From positions 558,001 to 622,000 of the forward strand of contig CALNYS010000004.1 of NCBI GenBank assembly GCA_942490855.1: a stretch of DNA of 64,000 nucleotides. The letters are read 5' to 3'. Below the pieces are notes generated by a model that saw only the letters and a list, made by a program, of their open reading frames with translations, did not search any database and was not told the DNA's origin. Below are positions 47,808 to 57,037 of the stretch, piece by piece (within the stretch, counting starts at the first letter, position 1; every line of letters starts with the position of its first letter). The stretch is from CALNYS01 sp942490855. Lineage in GTDB: Bacteria > Planctomycetota > Phycisphaerae > Phycisphaerales > UBA1924. Position numbers and translations under genes: made by a program.

Positions 47808-48200
47808 ATGAAGCGACAGGCATTGGCGTTCGCGGGGGTGATCGGCGTGGCGGTGCTGGCGACGATGGCGCCGCGGTCGGCGCCCGCGCAGGACCGGCTG
47901 CGGACCTCGCTCGACCGCGAGGCGTGGGAGTACGCGGAGCTGCGGATCGTCGGGAACGACGCCGTGATCATCACCCGCGGCGACGCGCAGTTCCTCGAGG
48001 GTCTCGACGACCGGGAAGCCCGCCAGTTCGTCAAGCTCAACAACGACCGCCTCCGCGTGCGCCAGCCCGCTCGCGTGCGCCATCTCACCCGCGTCGGGAG
48101 CCAGGGGTGGGAGGTCATCGAGGCGATCCCCGGCGGGCCCAACGAGGCGTACCTGATGAAGCGCCGGTACAAGGTCGAGGACGCGCTCCCGGCGCCGTAA
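47808..48200 (+). CDS. Small secreted protein, DUF4177-like
   Basis: 130 residues. A signal peptide ends near SAPAQ. The mature protein runs WEYAELRIVGNDAVII...RVGSQGWEVIEAIPGG...AYLMKRRY, which follows the DUF4177 pattern (YK-V..., GWE-V, ...LKR). Function is unknown. GGAG lies 6 bases before the ATG at 47808; the ATG at 47790 adds six residues and lacks a site. The next gene begins 22 bases further with its own -10 box. Confidence 0.6.
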   Translation: MKRQALAFAGVIGVAVLATMAPRSAPAQDRLRTSLDREAWEYAELRIVGNDAVIITRGDAQFLEGLDDREARQFVKLNNDRLRVRQPARVRHLTRVGSQGWEVIEAIPGGPNEAYLMKRRYKVEDALPAP

Positions 48201-48210
48201 CGCCCGTGGC

Positions 48211-48216
48211 TAGACT
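48211..48216 (+). promoter_or_regulatory. -10 box (TAGACT) directly before the lipoprotein gene at 48223
   Basis: TAGACT ends 6 bases before the GTG start codon, so the transcript would begin at the start codon. No ribosome site lies between. Confidence 0.45.
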
Positions 48217-48222
48217 GCGCCT

Positions 48223-49758
48223 GTGAAGCGATCGCTCCTCATCCTGCTCGTCGCGCTCAGCGGCTGCGCCGCGACCGAACGCCGCCCCCGGGCGGATCTC
48301 CCGCCGGACGCCCTGCGCGCCGTGGCGGGGCAGCCGCTCGTCCTGAGCGCGCCCGAACTCGCGGGAGCGCCGACCGGCCCCATCGACGTCCGCCTCGCGG
48401 GAGAAGCAGTGCCCGCGTGGGTCAGCCGGGTGATCCTGCGCCAACGCCGACCGCGGGGCGACCGCTGGCGCGCGCTCCCCCCCGAGTGGCGCAGCGCCGA
48501 GATCGGCGACCCCTCGGCCCTGACGTTCCTGCACGTCGAGGTCCCGCCCCACGCCGTCTCGGGCGAGCTGCGCGCCCCGGGGCTGCGCCGCGCCGTGCGC
48601 CTAAGCCCCGACGCCGCCCCCGCCGCGGCCCCGTCGCTCGCTGCCGAGGAGTCGCTCTACCACGCGTCCGACGCGTCAACGAACGACTTCTGGCGGCTCC
48701 GGCTCTTGGGCGTCGGCGCGGGCGGGCTCACCGACCGCCACCCGGCCGAGCGCTCCGCGGCGCTCGCGCTCGCCGCCCAGTGGCGTCTCGCCCTGACGCG
48801 TCTGGAGCGCGCCGACCGCTGGCTCGCGGGTCGGGTGATGACCGCGCTGACGCGCACGAGCGAGGCGTCGGGCGTGCGCGCCCCGGCGTGGGTCGAGAAC
48901 ACGACCGCGGACGAGCGCCTGCGCCGCGAGCTCCTCGACTCGGCGCTCAGCGAAGCCGCGATCAGCGCACGCGCCCGCGCGTGGCTCGACGCCCAGCCCG
49001 CGCTCGCCGCCCGCGTGCGCGACCCGGCGAGCGCGGGGGCGCTGGCCGTCCAGATGACCGACCTCTCCGGGCGCACCACCGAGGCGTCTGTCAGCGACGG
49101 GCGGCGCGAGGGCGCCGAGCTCCTGCTCCGCGCCGGACGCAGCGCGCTGCTCCCCGCCCCGGCCCAGCACGAGAGCGCCGACCCGCTGCTGATCGCCAGC
49201 GCGGGGCTGCGCTCGATCCGCCTGCCGCGGCCGACCGAGTCGCTCACCGCCGAGCCCCCCGGCGCGCGCCTGGGGCCGCTCCTCCCCGATCTCTCGATGG
49301 CCCAGTGGCTCTCGGGGCACGTGGGGGCGGTCGAGCCCGGGGCGGCCGCGGCCGCGCTGCTCCAGCGCCGTGCGCACGCGAACGAGTGGGAGCTGTACGT
49401 CGAGTGCAAGACGGCGCGTGGGGAGGAACGCGACGCCGTGCGCGTCTGGCTCGGGCCGCGCGACGCGCCGGCGGAGGCGCTGACCATCACCCGCGCGGGC
49501 GGCTTTGAATCAGACCGCGCCGGCTCGAGCGCGGCGCTCGTTTCGCACGGCGTGCGCGACGACCGCTGGTCGGCGAGCGTCGCGATCCCCGCGAGCGCGA
49601 TCGAGCCCGACGGGACGCTGCTGATCGGGCTGACGCGCGAGCGCGGCGTCGGCGAGACGCGCCGGCGCTGGGCCTGGCCCGTCGCGCTGCTGCCGTGGGA
49701 GGACGCCCCGGGGCGGGTCTCGATCACCCTGACCGACTGGTATCGCCTGTCTCGCTAG
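48223..49758 (+). CDS. Lipoprotein of unknown function with C-terminal CBM9-like beta domain
   Basis: 511 residues from a GTG start. A lipobox ALSGC (Cys near 15) follows a short basic n-region. A beta-rich part (about 30-125), a helical part (about 140-260) and a C-terminal beta domain (about 385-510, with WELYVECKTARG and DDRWSASVAIPASAI) follow. The last resembles carbohydrate-binding module family 9-like domains found in planctomycete secreted proteins. No catalytic motif is visible. The 3' end overlaps the convergent rmuC by 35 bases. Confidence 0.6.
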   Translation: MKRSLLILLVALSGCAATERRPRADLPPDALRAVAGQPLVLSAPELAGAPTGPIDVRLAGEAVPAWVSRVILRQRRPRGDRWRALPPEWRSAEIGDPSALTFLHVEVPPHAVSGELRAPGLRRAVRLSPDAAPAAAPSLAAEESLYHASDASTNDFWRLRLLGVGAGGLTDRHPAERSAALALAAQWRLALTRLERADRWLAGRVMTALTRTSEASGVRAPAWVENTTADERLRRELLDSALSEAAISARARAWLDAQPALAARVRDPASAGALAVQMTDLSGRTTEASVSDGRREGAELLLRAGRSALLPAPAQHESADPLLIASAGLRSIRLPRPTESLTAEPPGARLGPLLPDLSMAQWLSGHVGAVEPGAAAAALLQRRAHANEWELYVECKTARGEERDAVRVWLGPRDAPAEALTITRAGGFESDRAGSSAALVSHGVRDDRWSASVAIPASAIEPDGTLLIGLTRERGVGETRRRWAWPVALLPWEDAPGRVSITLTDWYRLSR

Positions 49759-51115
49759 CGCCCGCGCGGAGCGGACGCGTGGTGATCTCGACCCCGGCGG
49801 GTTCTTCGAGCGTCTTGGCGGACTTGGCGCCCGCGTCCTCGAACTTCCGCAGCGTCGGCATGAGACGCTGATCCACGGAGCCGACGAGCTTGTTGTACGA
49901 GTTCACCGCGGTCGTCAGGCCCTTGCCGACGCTCGCGACGTGATCGACGAGCACGGCGCTGCGTTCGTGCAGCTCGTGCCCGAGCGTCAGGAGCTCGCGG
50001 GCGCTCTCGGAGACCGCCTTCTCGCGCCACCCGACGTGCACCGCGCGGAGCAGGCCGATGAGCGTCGAGGGGCTCGCGAGGATGACGCCTTGGGCGGCCA
50101 TCTCCTCGAGCAGGCTCGGACGGCGGGCGAGCGCCGCGTCCACGAACTGGTCGCCCGGGACGAACATCACCACGAACTCGGGCGAGTCGGTGAACTGCGC
50201 CCAGTACTCCTTCTTCGAGAGGTCCTTCGCCTGCTTGCTCACGCCTTCGGCGAAGCGCTCGAGGAACGATTCCTGCTCGTCGGCGTTCTCGGCTTCGAGT
50301 GCGCGCATGTAGGGGTCGATGTTCGTCTTGGCGTCAATGACCACGATGCGGTCGTTCGGCAGGCGCACGACCATGTCGGGGCGGAGCGACTTGCCCCCCG
50401 AGTCCCGCACGGTGCTCTGCGTGCTGAAGTCGCAGTAGGACGCCATGCCCGCGAGCTCGGCAACGCGCTGGAGCTGGATCTCGCCGTAGCGCCCGCGCAC
50501 CTCCGGCTTGCGCAGGGCGTCTGAGAGGCGGCGCGTCTCGGTCACGAGCGAGAGACGCAGGCGTTCTTCCTGCTCGAACTTCTCGTGCAGCCTCGCGCTG
50601 CTCTTGAGGTTCTCGGCCTCGAGCTTCTTGAGCTGTTCGTCGGTCTTCTTGAGCGATTCGCCGATCGGGGCGACGAGCTGGGCGACCGCCTTGGCGCGCT
50701 CCTCGTGCTCGGCCTTGGCCGTCTCGCGGTGCTTCTCGAACGACTGCCCGGCGAGCTCGAGGAACCGCTTGGTGGACTTGTCGAGCGCCTCGCCCGCCAT
50801 GGCGTCGAACGCCTCGCGGAGCTGCTTGAGCTTCTCGGCGTCCTCCTCGCGGGCGCGCTCGGCGCCGGCAGCCTTTTCGGCCAGCGTCGCGGCTTCGATC
50901 TCCAACTCGCGGACGCGTTCGTCGAGGGCCGTCGCGCGCTCGGCGACCGCCTGGCGTTCCTGCTGCTCGTGCCCGATCGCGCGCTCGTGCTCCTGCGCCT
51001 GGGCCTCGGCGGCCGTCTTTGCGGCGAGCAGCCAGGAGCGGTCCATCAGCAGCCACCCGACGAGGACAAGGAGAGCCAGCGAGAGGCCCAAGAAAATGAT
51101 GCTCAGCATGGTCAT
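49724..51115 (-). CDS. rmuC: DNA recombination protein RmuC
   Basis: 463 residues. One N-terminal membrane helix (about 4-22), a long coiled coil (about 28-185) and the RmuC core with LRKPEVRGRYGEIQLQRVAELAGM, RPDMVVRLPNDRIVVIDAKTN and FVVMFVPGDQFVDAAL. The core is a PD-(D/E)xK-like nuclease fold. RmuC limits inversion at short inverted repeats and has been linked to cutting foreign or recombinant DNA. TACACT stands 6 bases before the ATG at 51115, which supports this start over a longer open frame that runs into the terminator region. Confidence 0.92.
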   Translation of the reverse strand: MTMLSIIFLGLSLALLVLVGWLLMDRSWLLAAKTAAEAQAQEHERAIGHEQQERQAVAERATALDERVRELEIEAATLAEKAAGAERAREEDAEKLKQLREAFDAMAGEALDKSTKRFLELAGQSFEKHRETAKAEHEERAKAVAQLVAPIGESLKKTDEQLKKLEAENLKSSARLHEKFEQEERLRLSLVTETRRLSDALRKPEVRGRYGEIQLQRVAELAGMASYCDFSTQSTVRDSGGKSLRPDMVVRLPNDRIVVIDAKTNIDPYMRALEAENADEQESFLERFAEGVSKQAKDLSKKEYWAQFTDSPEFVVMFVPGDQFVDAALARRPSLLEEMAAQGVILASPSTLIGLLRAVHVGWREKAVSESARELLTLGHELHERSAVLVDHVASVGKGLTTAVNSYNKLVGSVDQRLMPTLRKFEDAGAKSAKTLEEPAGVEITTRPLRAGASETGDTSRSG

Positions 51116-51121
51116 GGCGCC

Positions 51122-51127
51122 AGTGTA
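51122..51127 (-). promoter_or_regulatory. -10 box (TACACT on the minus strand) directly before rmuC
   Basis: TACACT ends 6 bases before the rmuC ATG at 51115, fitting a leaderless message. No Shine-Dalgarno sequence is present between them. Confidence 0.45.
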
Positions 51128-51165
51128 CCTCTGCGCCCGCGGCCCCCGGGGCGGGCCGTTCCAAG

Positions 51166-51198
51166 AAAAAACCCGCCCCGCATAGGGGCGGGGCGGGT
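51166..51198 (-). terminator. Rho-independent terminator of the M16 peptidase gene
   Basis: On the minus strand a stem of 10 base pairs (ACCCGCCCCG with CGGGGCGGGT) is followed by a run of U (A5 on the plus strand). It lies 26 bases after the stop of the M16 gene and separates it from rmuC, which has its own start signal downstream. Confidence 0.85.
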
Positions 51199-51223
51199 GG
51201 CGGGTCATCGGTTGTGGCGACGC

Positions 51224-54055
51224 TTACTCGCTCGCGGGCGCCTCGGGGCGCACGATGAACGTGAAGCGGTTCGACGGGGCGTACTGCTGGGCGAACGCCT
51301 TGCGGATCTCCTCGCCCGAGTACGTCTGGAGACGCTGGGGCATCTCCACCACGTCAGAGAGCAGGCGCCCGCGGTAGGTGAGGTCCTGGAGGCGCTGCGT
51401 CCAGAAGGACGGCTCCTTCATCGTCTCGTCGGCGAGGTTCGCCAGCTGGAGTCGCGCGGTGTCGAGCTCCTCGTCCGTGGGACCATCGGCGGCGAACTCC
51501 GCGAACATCTCGTGGATCGCGTCGGCGAGCTCGTCGGCTTTCTCGGGCTCGGCGGGCGACGCCGCGTAGAAGCGACCGAAGCCGGGGTAGCTCTCGGCGG
51601 GCAGGCTGACCGCGCCGATGGAGTACACCAAGCCGCGCTCTTCGCGCAGGACCTGGATCATCCGGGAGCGGAGGACCTGCGACGCCAGCTGCATCTTCAG
51701 CACGCCGTCCACGTCCGAGTCGTCAACGTTGTAGAAGCCGCCGAAGACGAAGGACGTCGGAGAGAGCGACGCGATGGTGCGGTCGATCGAGACGGGGCCC
51801 TCGCGTCGTTCCATCGCGCGCAGGCCCGAGAGGGTCGAGGGAGAGATGCGCGGGCGCGGCTCGAGCGAGCCGAGGTACCTCGCAACGAGGTCCGAGGCCT
51901 TGTCGCGTTCGATATCGCCGACAACCGACACCTCGATCGCCCCCTCGTGGAGGCACGTCCCCAGCCACTCCTGGGCGCGCTCGTGCGTCAGCGTGTCGAG
52001 GTCGTCGAGGGTCAGGAGCGCGTGGCGCGGGTCGCCCTCGGGGAACCATTCCTGACGCAGGATCTCCTGGTAAACGCGGTCGGGCTGGGTCTTGCGCCCC
52101 TCGATCGCCTGCGCCGTGCCCTGCTTCCACTGGTCGAACGCCGGGCGTTCGAGGACCGCGTCGGTTAGCAGCAGGTGCGCGACCTGCATCCCGGCCTCGA
52201 GGTCTTCGGGCGCCCCGGACACCACGATGCTGGTGGTGTCGTTGGTCGTGCCGCCCGAGACGCTCACGTTCAGCCCGGTGAGCAGGTCGCGGATGTCGAC
52301 GCTCGTGAGCTCGCTGGTCGCGGGGGTGCGCAGGGCGACACCGGCGGCGGCCGAGAGCCCGCGGGTCTCGGCGGTCTCGGTGATGCGCCCGCCGGCGACG
52401 TTGATGACGACGGTCGCGGCGTCCTTGCGGTAGTCCATGAAGCGGTGGTGGAAGCGCACGCCGTTCTCGAACCACGCGCTGAACACGGCGCTCTCGGGGT
52501 GGATCTGCATCTGCGCCACGGCGCCGGGCTGCGGACGCTCGGCCATCAGGGCCTCGGGGCGGTCCTCGTCGGCGCGGGCCATGACCTCGGCCGACAGCGC
52601 GTCGAGCGCCGCGTCGAGCAGCTCCGACTCGCTGGGCACGCCCTCGCCCGCGGGTGCGGTGAGCACGAAGGCGGCCGTCCCGGGGCGGTGCAGCTCGCTG
52701 AAGCGGCGGGAGACTTCTTCCGCGGTGATGGTCGGGAGGAGCTCGGCCATGTGGTCGGCGTTCTGCTGCGCCGAGAGCACGGGCTCTTCCTCGTTGACCG
52801 ACTGGAGCATCAGCTGCACCGCGAAGCGCCCGGGGAGGGTGGATTCCATGCGGGCGAACTGCGTGATCTGAGCGAGGAGCGACTTGCGGGCGTCCTCGAT
52901 CTCGCGCTCGGTGAACCCGAACTGCTGCGCGGTCTTGAGCTCGGTGACGAGATCGCCGAGCATCGGGCGCCAGTCGGCCAGGTCGCCGGTGACGCCCGCG
53001 GAAGCGAACTTCATCGCGTTGAAGAGGTCCTGCGCCCCGGCGCTGGCGTCGCGGAACGCCACGTCGCCCGCCGCGACGCGTTCCTGGAGACGTCGGTTGA
53101 ACGCGAAGCCGGCGATCTGCTCTACGAGCTCTTCGCGCATGTGCCCGAGCGTGGTGGCGGGGGCGTTCGGGGCCGCGAGGGTGTAGAGCGAGAACTCGGT
53201 CTCGGTGAGCTCGGGGTCGGTGATGACGACGCCGAAGGGCGCGTCGTAGAACTCGACGCCGGCGTCCTCGTCGAGGGGACGCGCGCCGGCGGGGAGCGCG
53301 CCGAAGGCGTTCTGGACGTAGGGGACGACGGCTTCGGGGTCCATGTCGCCGGCGATGATGAGGGTCGCGTTGCCGGTGGTGTACCAGCGTTCCCAGTAAT
53401 CGCGGGCGTCGTCGGCGCTGAAGGTCTTGATGTGATCGGGCGTGCCGATGGGCAGGCGCTGCGAGAGGCGCGAGCCCGGGGTGATGCGCTCGATGAGCTT
53501 GTCGAAGACGCGCCGGTCGGGGCCCTGCCCGCGCCGGTACTCCTCGAGGACGACCTCGCGCTCCTTCTCGACCTCTTCGGGGAGCAGGAGCAGACGCCCG
53601 AGGACGTCGGAGAGGAAGAGCATCCCCGGCTCGACGAGCTCGGGGGTGGTGTCCGGGATCTGCAGGGTGTATGCGGTCTGGTCGAAGCTGGTGAACGCGT
53701 TCTGGTCGCGACCGAACGTCAGCCCGAGCTTCTCGAAGAGCTTGATGGTCTCGCCCGCGGGGAAGTTCTCCGACCCGTTGAAGGCGAGGTGCTCGAGGAA
53801 GTGCGCCATGCCGCGCTGGGCCTCGGTCTCGTTGAGGGAGCCCGAGGAGATGTGCAGGATCATGTTGAGGCGGTTGGGCGGGTTCTGGTGCTGCTTGATG
53901 ATGTAGCGGAGCCCGTTGTCGAGTTCGCCGATCAGGATGTCGTCGCGGTTCTCCAGGCGCTGGTCGTAGAGCGCGGGGTCGGTGTCGGCGGGCGCGGCGG
54001 GCGCGAAGCCGCTGACAAGGGCGATGGAAGCGATAAGGCTGGCTCGGCGGAGCAT
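51224..54055 (-). CDS. Secreted M16-family zinc peptidase (pitrilysin-like, two-domain)
   Basis: 943 residues. A signal peptide ends near AAPADT. The N-terminal catalytic unit has the inverted zinc motif HFLEHLAFNG (near 83-92) with a distal Glu expected in the EVVLEEYRR segment about 70 residues later. The C-terminal half repeats the fold without a zinc motif, as usual for long M16 proteins. They degrade short peptides in a closed chamber. GAGGGGGA precedes the ATG by a normal distance. A minus-strand terminator follows the gene. Confidence 0.9.
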   Translation of the reverse strand: MLRRASLIASIALVSGFAPAAPADTDPALYDQRLENRDDILIGELDNGLRYIIKQHQNPPNRLNMILHISSGSLNETEAQRGMAHFLEHLAFNGSENFPAGETIKLFEKLGLTFGRDQNAFTSFDQTAYTLQIPDTTPELVEPGMLFLSDVLGRLLLLPEEVEKEREVVLEEYRRGQGPDRRVFDKLIERITPGSRLSQRLPIGTPDHIKTFSADDARDYWERWYTTGNATLIIAGDMDPEAVVPYVQNAFGALPAGARPLDEDAGVEFYDAPFGVVITDPELTETEFSLYTLAAPNAPATTLGHMREELVEQIAGFAFNRRLQERVAAGDVAFRDASAGAQDLFNAMKFASAGVTGDLADWRPMLGDLVTELKTAQQFGFTEREIEDARKSLLAQITQFARMESTLPGRFAVQLMLQSVNEEEPVLSAQQNADHMAELLPTITAEEVSRRFSELHRPGTAAFVLTAPAGEGVPSESELLDAALDALSAEVMARADEDRPEALMAERPQPGAVAQMQIHPESAVFSAWFENGVRFHHRFMDYRKDAATVVINVAGGRITETAETRGLSAAAGVALRTPATSELTSVDIRDLLTGLNVSVSGGTTNDTTSIVVSGAPEDLEAGMQVAHLLLTDAVLERPAFDQWKQGTAQAIEGRKTQPDRVYQEILRQEWFPEGDPRHALLTLDDLDTLTHERAQEWLGTCLHEGAIEVSVVGDIERDKASDLVARYLGSLEPRPRISPSTLSGLRAMERREGPVSIDRTIASLSPTSFVFGGFYNVDDSDVDGVLKMQLASQVLRSRMIQVLREERGLVYSIGAVSLPAESYPGFGRFYAASPAEPEKADELADAIHEMFAEFAADGPTDEELDTARLQLANLADETMKEPSFWTQRLQDLTYRGRLLSDVVEMPQRLQTYSGEEIRKAFAQQYAPSNRFTFIVRPEAPASE

Positions 54056-54207
54056 GAGGCGGTTCCCCCTCGGAAGGATTGAAACGTGATACCTCTATCC
54101 TACCGGCGGCCGGAACAGGCGGCTGCAACGCGACGGGGGCCTGAAACCCACACCGGGGCCCCCCGAACAAGGTTTCGGTGCGCGTGGCGAGCGCGCGCCC
54201 CGCGGAG

Positions 54208-54213
54208 TACGGT
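54208..54213 (+). promoter_or_regulatory. Possible -10 box (TACGGT) directly before the DUF4190-like gene
   Basis: TACGGT fits TANNNT and ends 6 bases before the ATG at 54220. It is weaker than the other boxes and is reported as part of the window-wide pattern. Confidence 0.3.
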
Positions 54214-54219
54214 GCCCCG

Positions 54220-55101
54220 ATGAGCCAGAGCCCTTACGCCGGAATGAGCAGCCCTTCGGGCTTCGAAGCCATGCCCCCCGCGCGCACCAGCGTGCTCGCT
54301 GTGCTGGCGGTGGTCATCGCCATCTTGTGCGTCCCGGGGACCGGGCTGCTCGCGATCCTGCTGGGCGCGATCGCGCTGGCGGCGATCGGACGCTCCCAGG
54401 GCGCGCTCGAGGGCCGCGGCGCCGCGATCAGCGGCATCATCCTCGGGCTGATCACCACCGTGCTCTGGGGCGCCGGGTTCATGGGCGCCCTCCAGGTCTG
54501 GACCTTCTACTCCAAGCACATGGTCCCCACGACCGACCGGTTCTTCCAGGCCGCGTCCGCCCACGATTACGACGCCGCCCGCGAGGAGTTCTCCGAGAAC
54601 GCCGCGCTCGAACTCACCGACGAGCAGATGGCGTGGTTCATCGGCGAGGTCGAAACCCGTGCCGGCGAGGTGCAGCAGGCGGCGACGTCCGTCGGGACCA
54701 TCTTCCAGGCGTTCGGCGAGGTCTTCGGGCAGGGCGGGCACAACCAGGGCAACGCCGGGCCGAACTTCCAGGTCAAGGACGACGGGAACGACAACGTCAT
54801 CCCCGTCGCGCTCGAGTGCGCCAACGAGTCGGTCCTCGTCTGGGTCATCTTCGACGAGGACTCGCTCGACGACCCCGAGGTCTCTCCCCCCAACATGGTC
54901 GATGTGTTCGTGCTGTTCTCCAACGGCGATGTCGTCGCGTTGCGCCACGACGGCCCGGCCGCGGCCAAGGCGGTCCGTTCGGGCATGACGGGGGACACGG
55001 ACGTCATCCAGCCCGAGCTCCCGGCCCCCGGCGACGGCGCCCCGGCGTTCCCCACGCCCGACCCGCCCCGGACCGACGAGCCCGAAGACCCTACGTCCTG
55101 A
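54220..55101 (+). CDS. DUF4190-like membrane protein
   Basis: 293 residues. Two hydrophobic helices (about 26-47 and 70-92) with the GRSQGALEGRGAAISGIILG loop between them match the DUF4190 pattern, often found in small envelope proteins. A periplasmic domain of about 170 residues follows (ending with a Pro-rich tail), with acidic stretches and no catalytic motif. The ATG at 54220 is preferred to an upstream in-frame ATG at 54178, because TACGGT stands 6 bases before it. The 3' end overlaps the convergent LptF/G gene by 11 bases. Confidence 0.7.
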   Translation: MSQSPYAGMSSPSGFEAMPPARTSVLAVLAVVIAILCVPGTGLLAILLGAIALAAIGRSQGALEGRGAAISGIILGLITTVLWGAGFMGALQVWTFYSKHMVPTTDRFFQAASAHDYDAAREEFSENAALELTDEQMAWFIGEVETRAGEVQQAATSVGTIFQAFGEVFGQGGHNQGNAGPNFQVKDDGNDNVIPVALECANESVLVWVIFDEDSLDDPEVSPPNMVDVFVLFSNGDVVALRHDGPAAAKAVRSGMTGDTDVIQPELPAPGDGAPAFPTPDPPRTDEPEDPTS

Positions 55102-56218
55102 CGAGCGAGACCGCGGCGATCGCCACGGGCAGCAGCACCAGCGTCGGCAGGAACACGCCTACCGGCACCGGCACCCCTTGCAACGGCGCCGCGGCGCCCA
55201 GCGCCCCCCCCACCATCGACGCCAGCACCACCGGCGCGCACTTGAGCGCCTGCGCCGCGATGTTCCCAGGCGTGCGGCGCAGGAAGAACGGGAGCGCGAT
55301 CACAAGCCCCAGCATGTTCGCCGCGAGCAGCGCCGGGCGTCCCCACTGGATCGTCTGCAAGCGGCGGCGCTCGCCGGGGTCGATGCTCTCGCCGCCCAGA
55401 CTGAGCGTCCGCGCGATCGTGCTCCACGAGAGGTTCTGCCCGTAGCCGCGCACGCGCCGCACCAGCACGGACGTCGGGTCGAGGTCGGTCTGGATCGCAA
55501 AGCCGCCGGGGAGCGCCGCCGCCGTCGGGCGATCGACCGTCTCCACACGCGCCCCGTCGAACTCCCACAGGCGCCCGTTCCACCCAGCGGTGTCGGCGCT
55601 GATCCGGCGGAGCACCACGCCTTCGCTATCGCGTTCCCACACCGAAACGTGGCGCATCGTCTCGCTCGCGGGGTCGTACTCGGCCGCGTACCACAGGCGC
55701 CCGGAGCCGTCGGTCAGCAGCGGCACCCGGACCGAGTCGAGCGTGCGCTGCCCGGCCTCGCGGGCGCTGCGCGGCAGGAGGTGGGCGACCTTCGGGAGCG
55801 CGAGTTCCTGCACGCCCGCCGAGAAGAGCAGCACGCCCGCGCCGACGGCGACGAACGGGAGCGCGAGGCGGTGGAGGCTCACGCCGCTCGCGAGCGCCGC
55901 GACCAGCTCGCGCCGCTTGATGAGGTTCGCGCACGTGAAGCCCATGCCCGCGACGAGCACGAGGCTCGAGAGGTAGATCATGAGCTGGAGCAGACGCGGC
56001 CCCCAGATGTCGATCACGCCCAGCGCCGTGGCGGCGGCGATCGCGAGCGACGACGCTTCTTTCGCGCCGCCGTCGGTCACCACGATCCGCGCCGCCTCGA
56101 CGAACCGCTTCATGTTGAGGATGACGTCCACGCCCACCATGAACGCCGCCAGCGCAAGCGCCAGCGCCGCGATGTTGGCGATGTAGAGGCGCGCGATGTA
56201 GCGGTCGAGCAGGTTCAC
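55091..56218 (-). CDS. LptF/LptG-family permease (YjgP/YjgQ)
   Basis: 375 residues. Three N-terminal helices (first one: IARLYIANIAALALALAAF), a beta-jellyroll periplasmic domain (about 140-270) and three C-terminal helices give the LptF/LptG plan. These permeases move lipopolysaccharide or similar lipids from the inner membrane with LptB. Only one copy lies here; LptF and LptG usually come as a pair. The start is a GTG at 56218, 8 bases after the SDR stop, so both genes are co-expressed. Confidence 0.83.
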   Translation of the reverse strand: MNLLDRYIARLYIANIAALALALAAFMVGVDVILNMKRFVEAARIVVTDGGAKEASSLAIAAATALGVIDIWGPRLLQLMIYLSSLVLVAGMGFTCANLIKRRELVAALASGVSLHRLALPFVAVGAGVLLFSAGVQELALPKVAHLLPRSAREAGQRTLDSVRVPLLTDGSGRLWYAAEYDPASETMRHVSVWERDSEGVVLRRISADTAGWNGRLWEFDGARVETVDRPTAAALPGGFAIQTDLDPTSVLVRRVRGYGQNLSWSTIARTLSLGGESIDPGERRRLQTIQWGRPALLAANMLGLVIALPFFLRRTPGNIAAQALKCAPVVLASMVGGALGAAAPLQGVPVPVGVFLPTLVLLPVAIAAVSLVRT

Positions 56219-56225
56219 GGCGGGG

Positions 56226-56978
56226 TCACACGTCCTGGCGCGTCGGGCGCACGAGCACCTCGTTGACGCACACGTGCGCGGGCGCCTCGATCACGTGACA
56301 GATCTCCCGGGCGATGTCCTCGCTCTGGAGCGGCTGGAGCGGGTTGTCCTTCGAGCGGTCCGTCCAGCGCTTGAGGACGCGCTCGTCCTTCACGTGGCTC
56401 TGGAGCTCGGTCTCGACGAACCCAGGCGCGATGATGGTGACGCGGATGTCGTGCGGCGCCATCTCGGCCCGCAGCCCCTCGCTCAGCGCGTGCACCGCGT
56501 GCTTGGTCGCGCAGTACACCGTCGCGCTCGGCATCACCCGGCGCCCCGCGATCGACGACACGTTGATGATGTGCCCGCTGCGGCGCTCGAGCATCGAGGG
56601 CAGGACCGACGCGATGCCGTAGAGGACGCCCTTGATGTTCACGTCGATCATCCGGTCCCAGCCGTCCACGTCGACCGCGTCCATGTACGACAGGGGCATC
56701 ACGCCCGCGTTGTTCACGAGCACGTCCACCGGGCCGAAGGTGTCCACGACCGTCTCGATCGCGCCCTCAACCGCGACCCGGTCGGTCACGTCGCACTCGA
56801 GCGCCAGCGCCCGCCCGCCCGCGTCCTTGATCTCTTTCGAGAGGTCCGCGATCCGGTCGGCCCGGCGCGCGATGCACGCCACCCTCGCGTTGCGCCGCCC
56901 GAGCTCGAGCGCCGTCGCGTGCCCGATCCCGCTCGACGCCCCGGTGACGACCACCACTTTGTCAGATGCATTGCTCAT
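56226..56978 (-). CDS. Short-chain dehydrogenase/reductase
   Basis: 250 residues. Classical SDR: TGASSGIGHATA (cofactor loop near 12), DVLVNNAGVMP, the catalytic Ser in INVSSIAGR and YCATK (Tyr and Lys near 156). An Arg in CIARRADR at the end of beta-2 suggests NADP preference. The C-terminal region resembles YdfG/serine-dehydrogenase-like SDRs; substrate is not determined. The ATG at 56978 places the Rossmann start at residue 7; the open frame further upstream adds nothing protein-like. Confidence 0.9.
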   Translation of the reverse strand: MSNASDKVVVVTGASSGIGHATALELGRRNARVACIARRADRIADLSKEIKDAGGRALALECDVTDRVAVEGAIETVVDTFGPVDVLVNNAGVMPLSYMDAVDVDGWDRMIDVNIKGVLYGIASVLPSMLERRSGHIINVSSIAGRRVMPSATVYCATKHAVHALSEGLRAEMAPHDIRVTIIAPGFVETELQSHVKDERVLKRWTDRSKDNPLQPLQSEDIAREICHVIEAPAHVCVNEVLVRPTRQDV

Positions 56979-57025
56979 GCGGCGTTCTCCCTGCGTTGGT
57001 GCGTCCAAGTGTAGCCCGCCCCCGG

Positions 57026-57031
57026 TAGGAT
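57026..57031 (+). promoter_or_regulatory. -10 box (TAGGAT) directly before lysS
   Basis: TAGGAT ends 6 bases before the lysS ATG at 57038; no ribosome site stands between, so a leaderless message is likely. Confidence 0.45.
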
Positions 57032-57037
57032 GCCCCC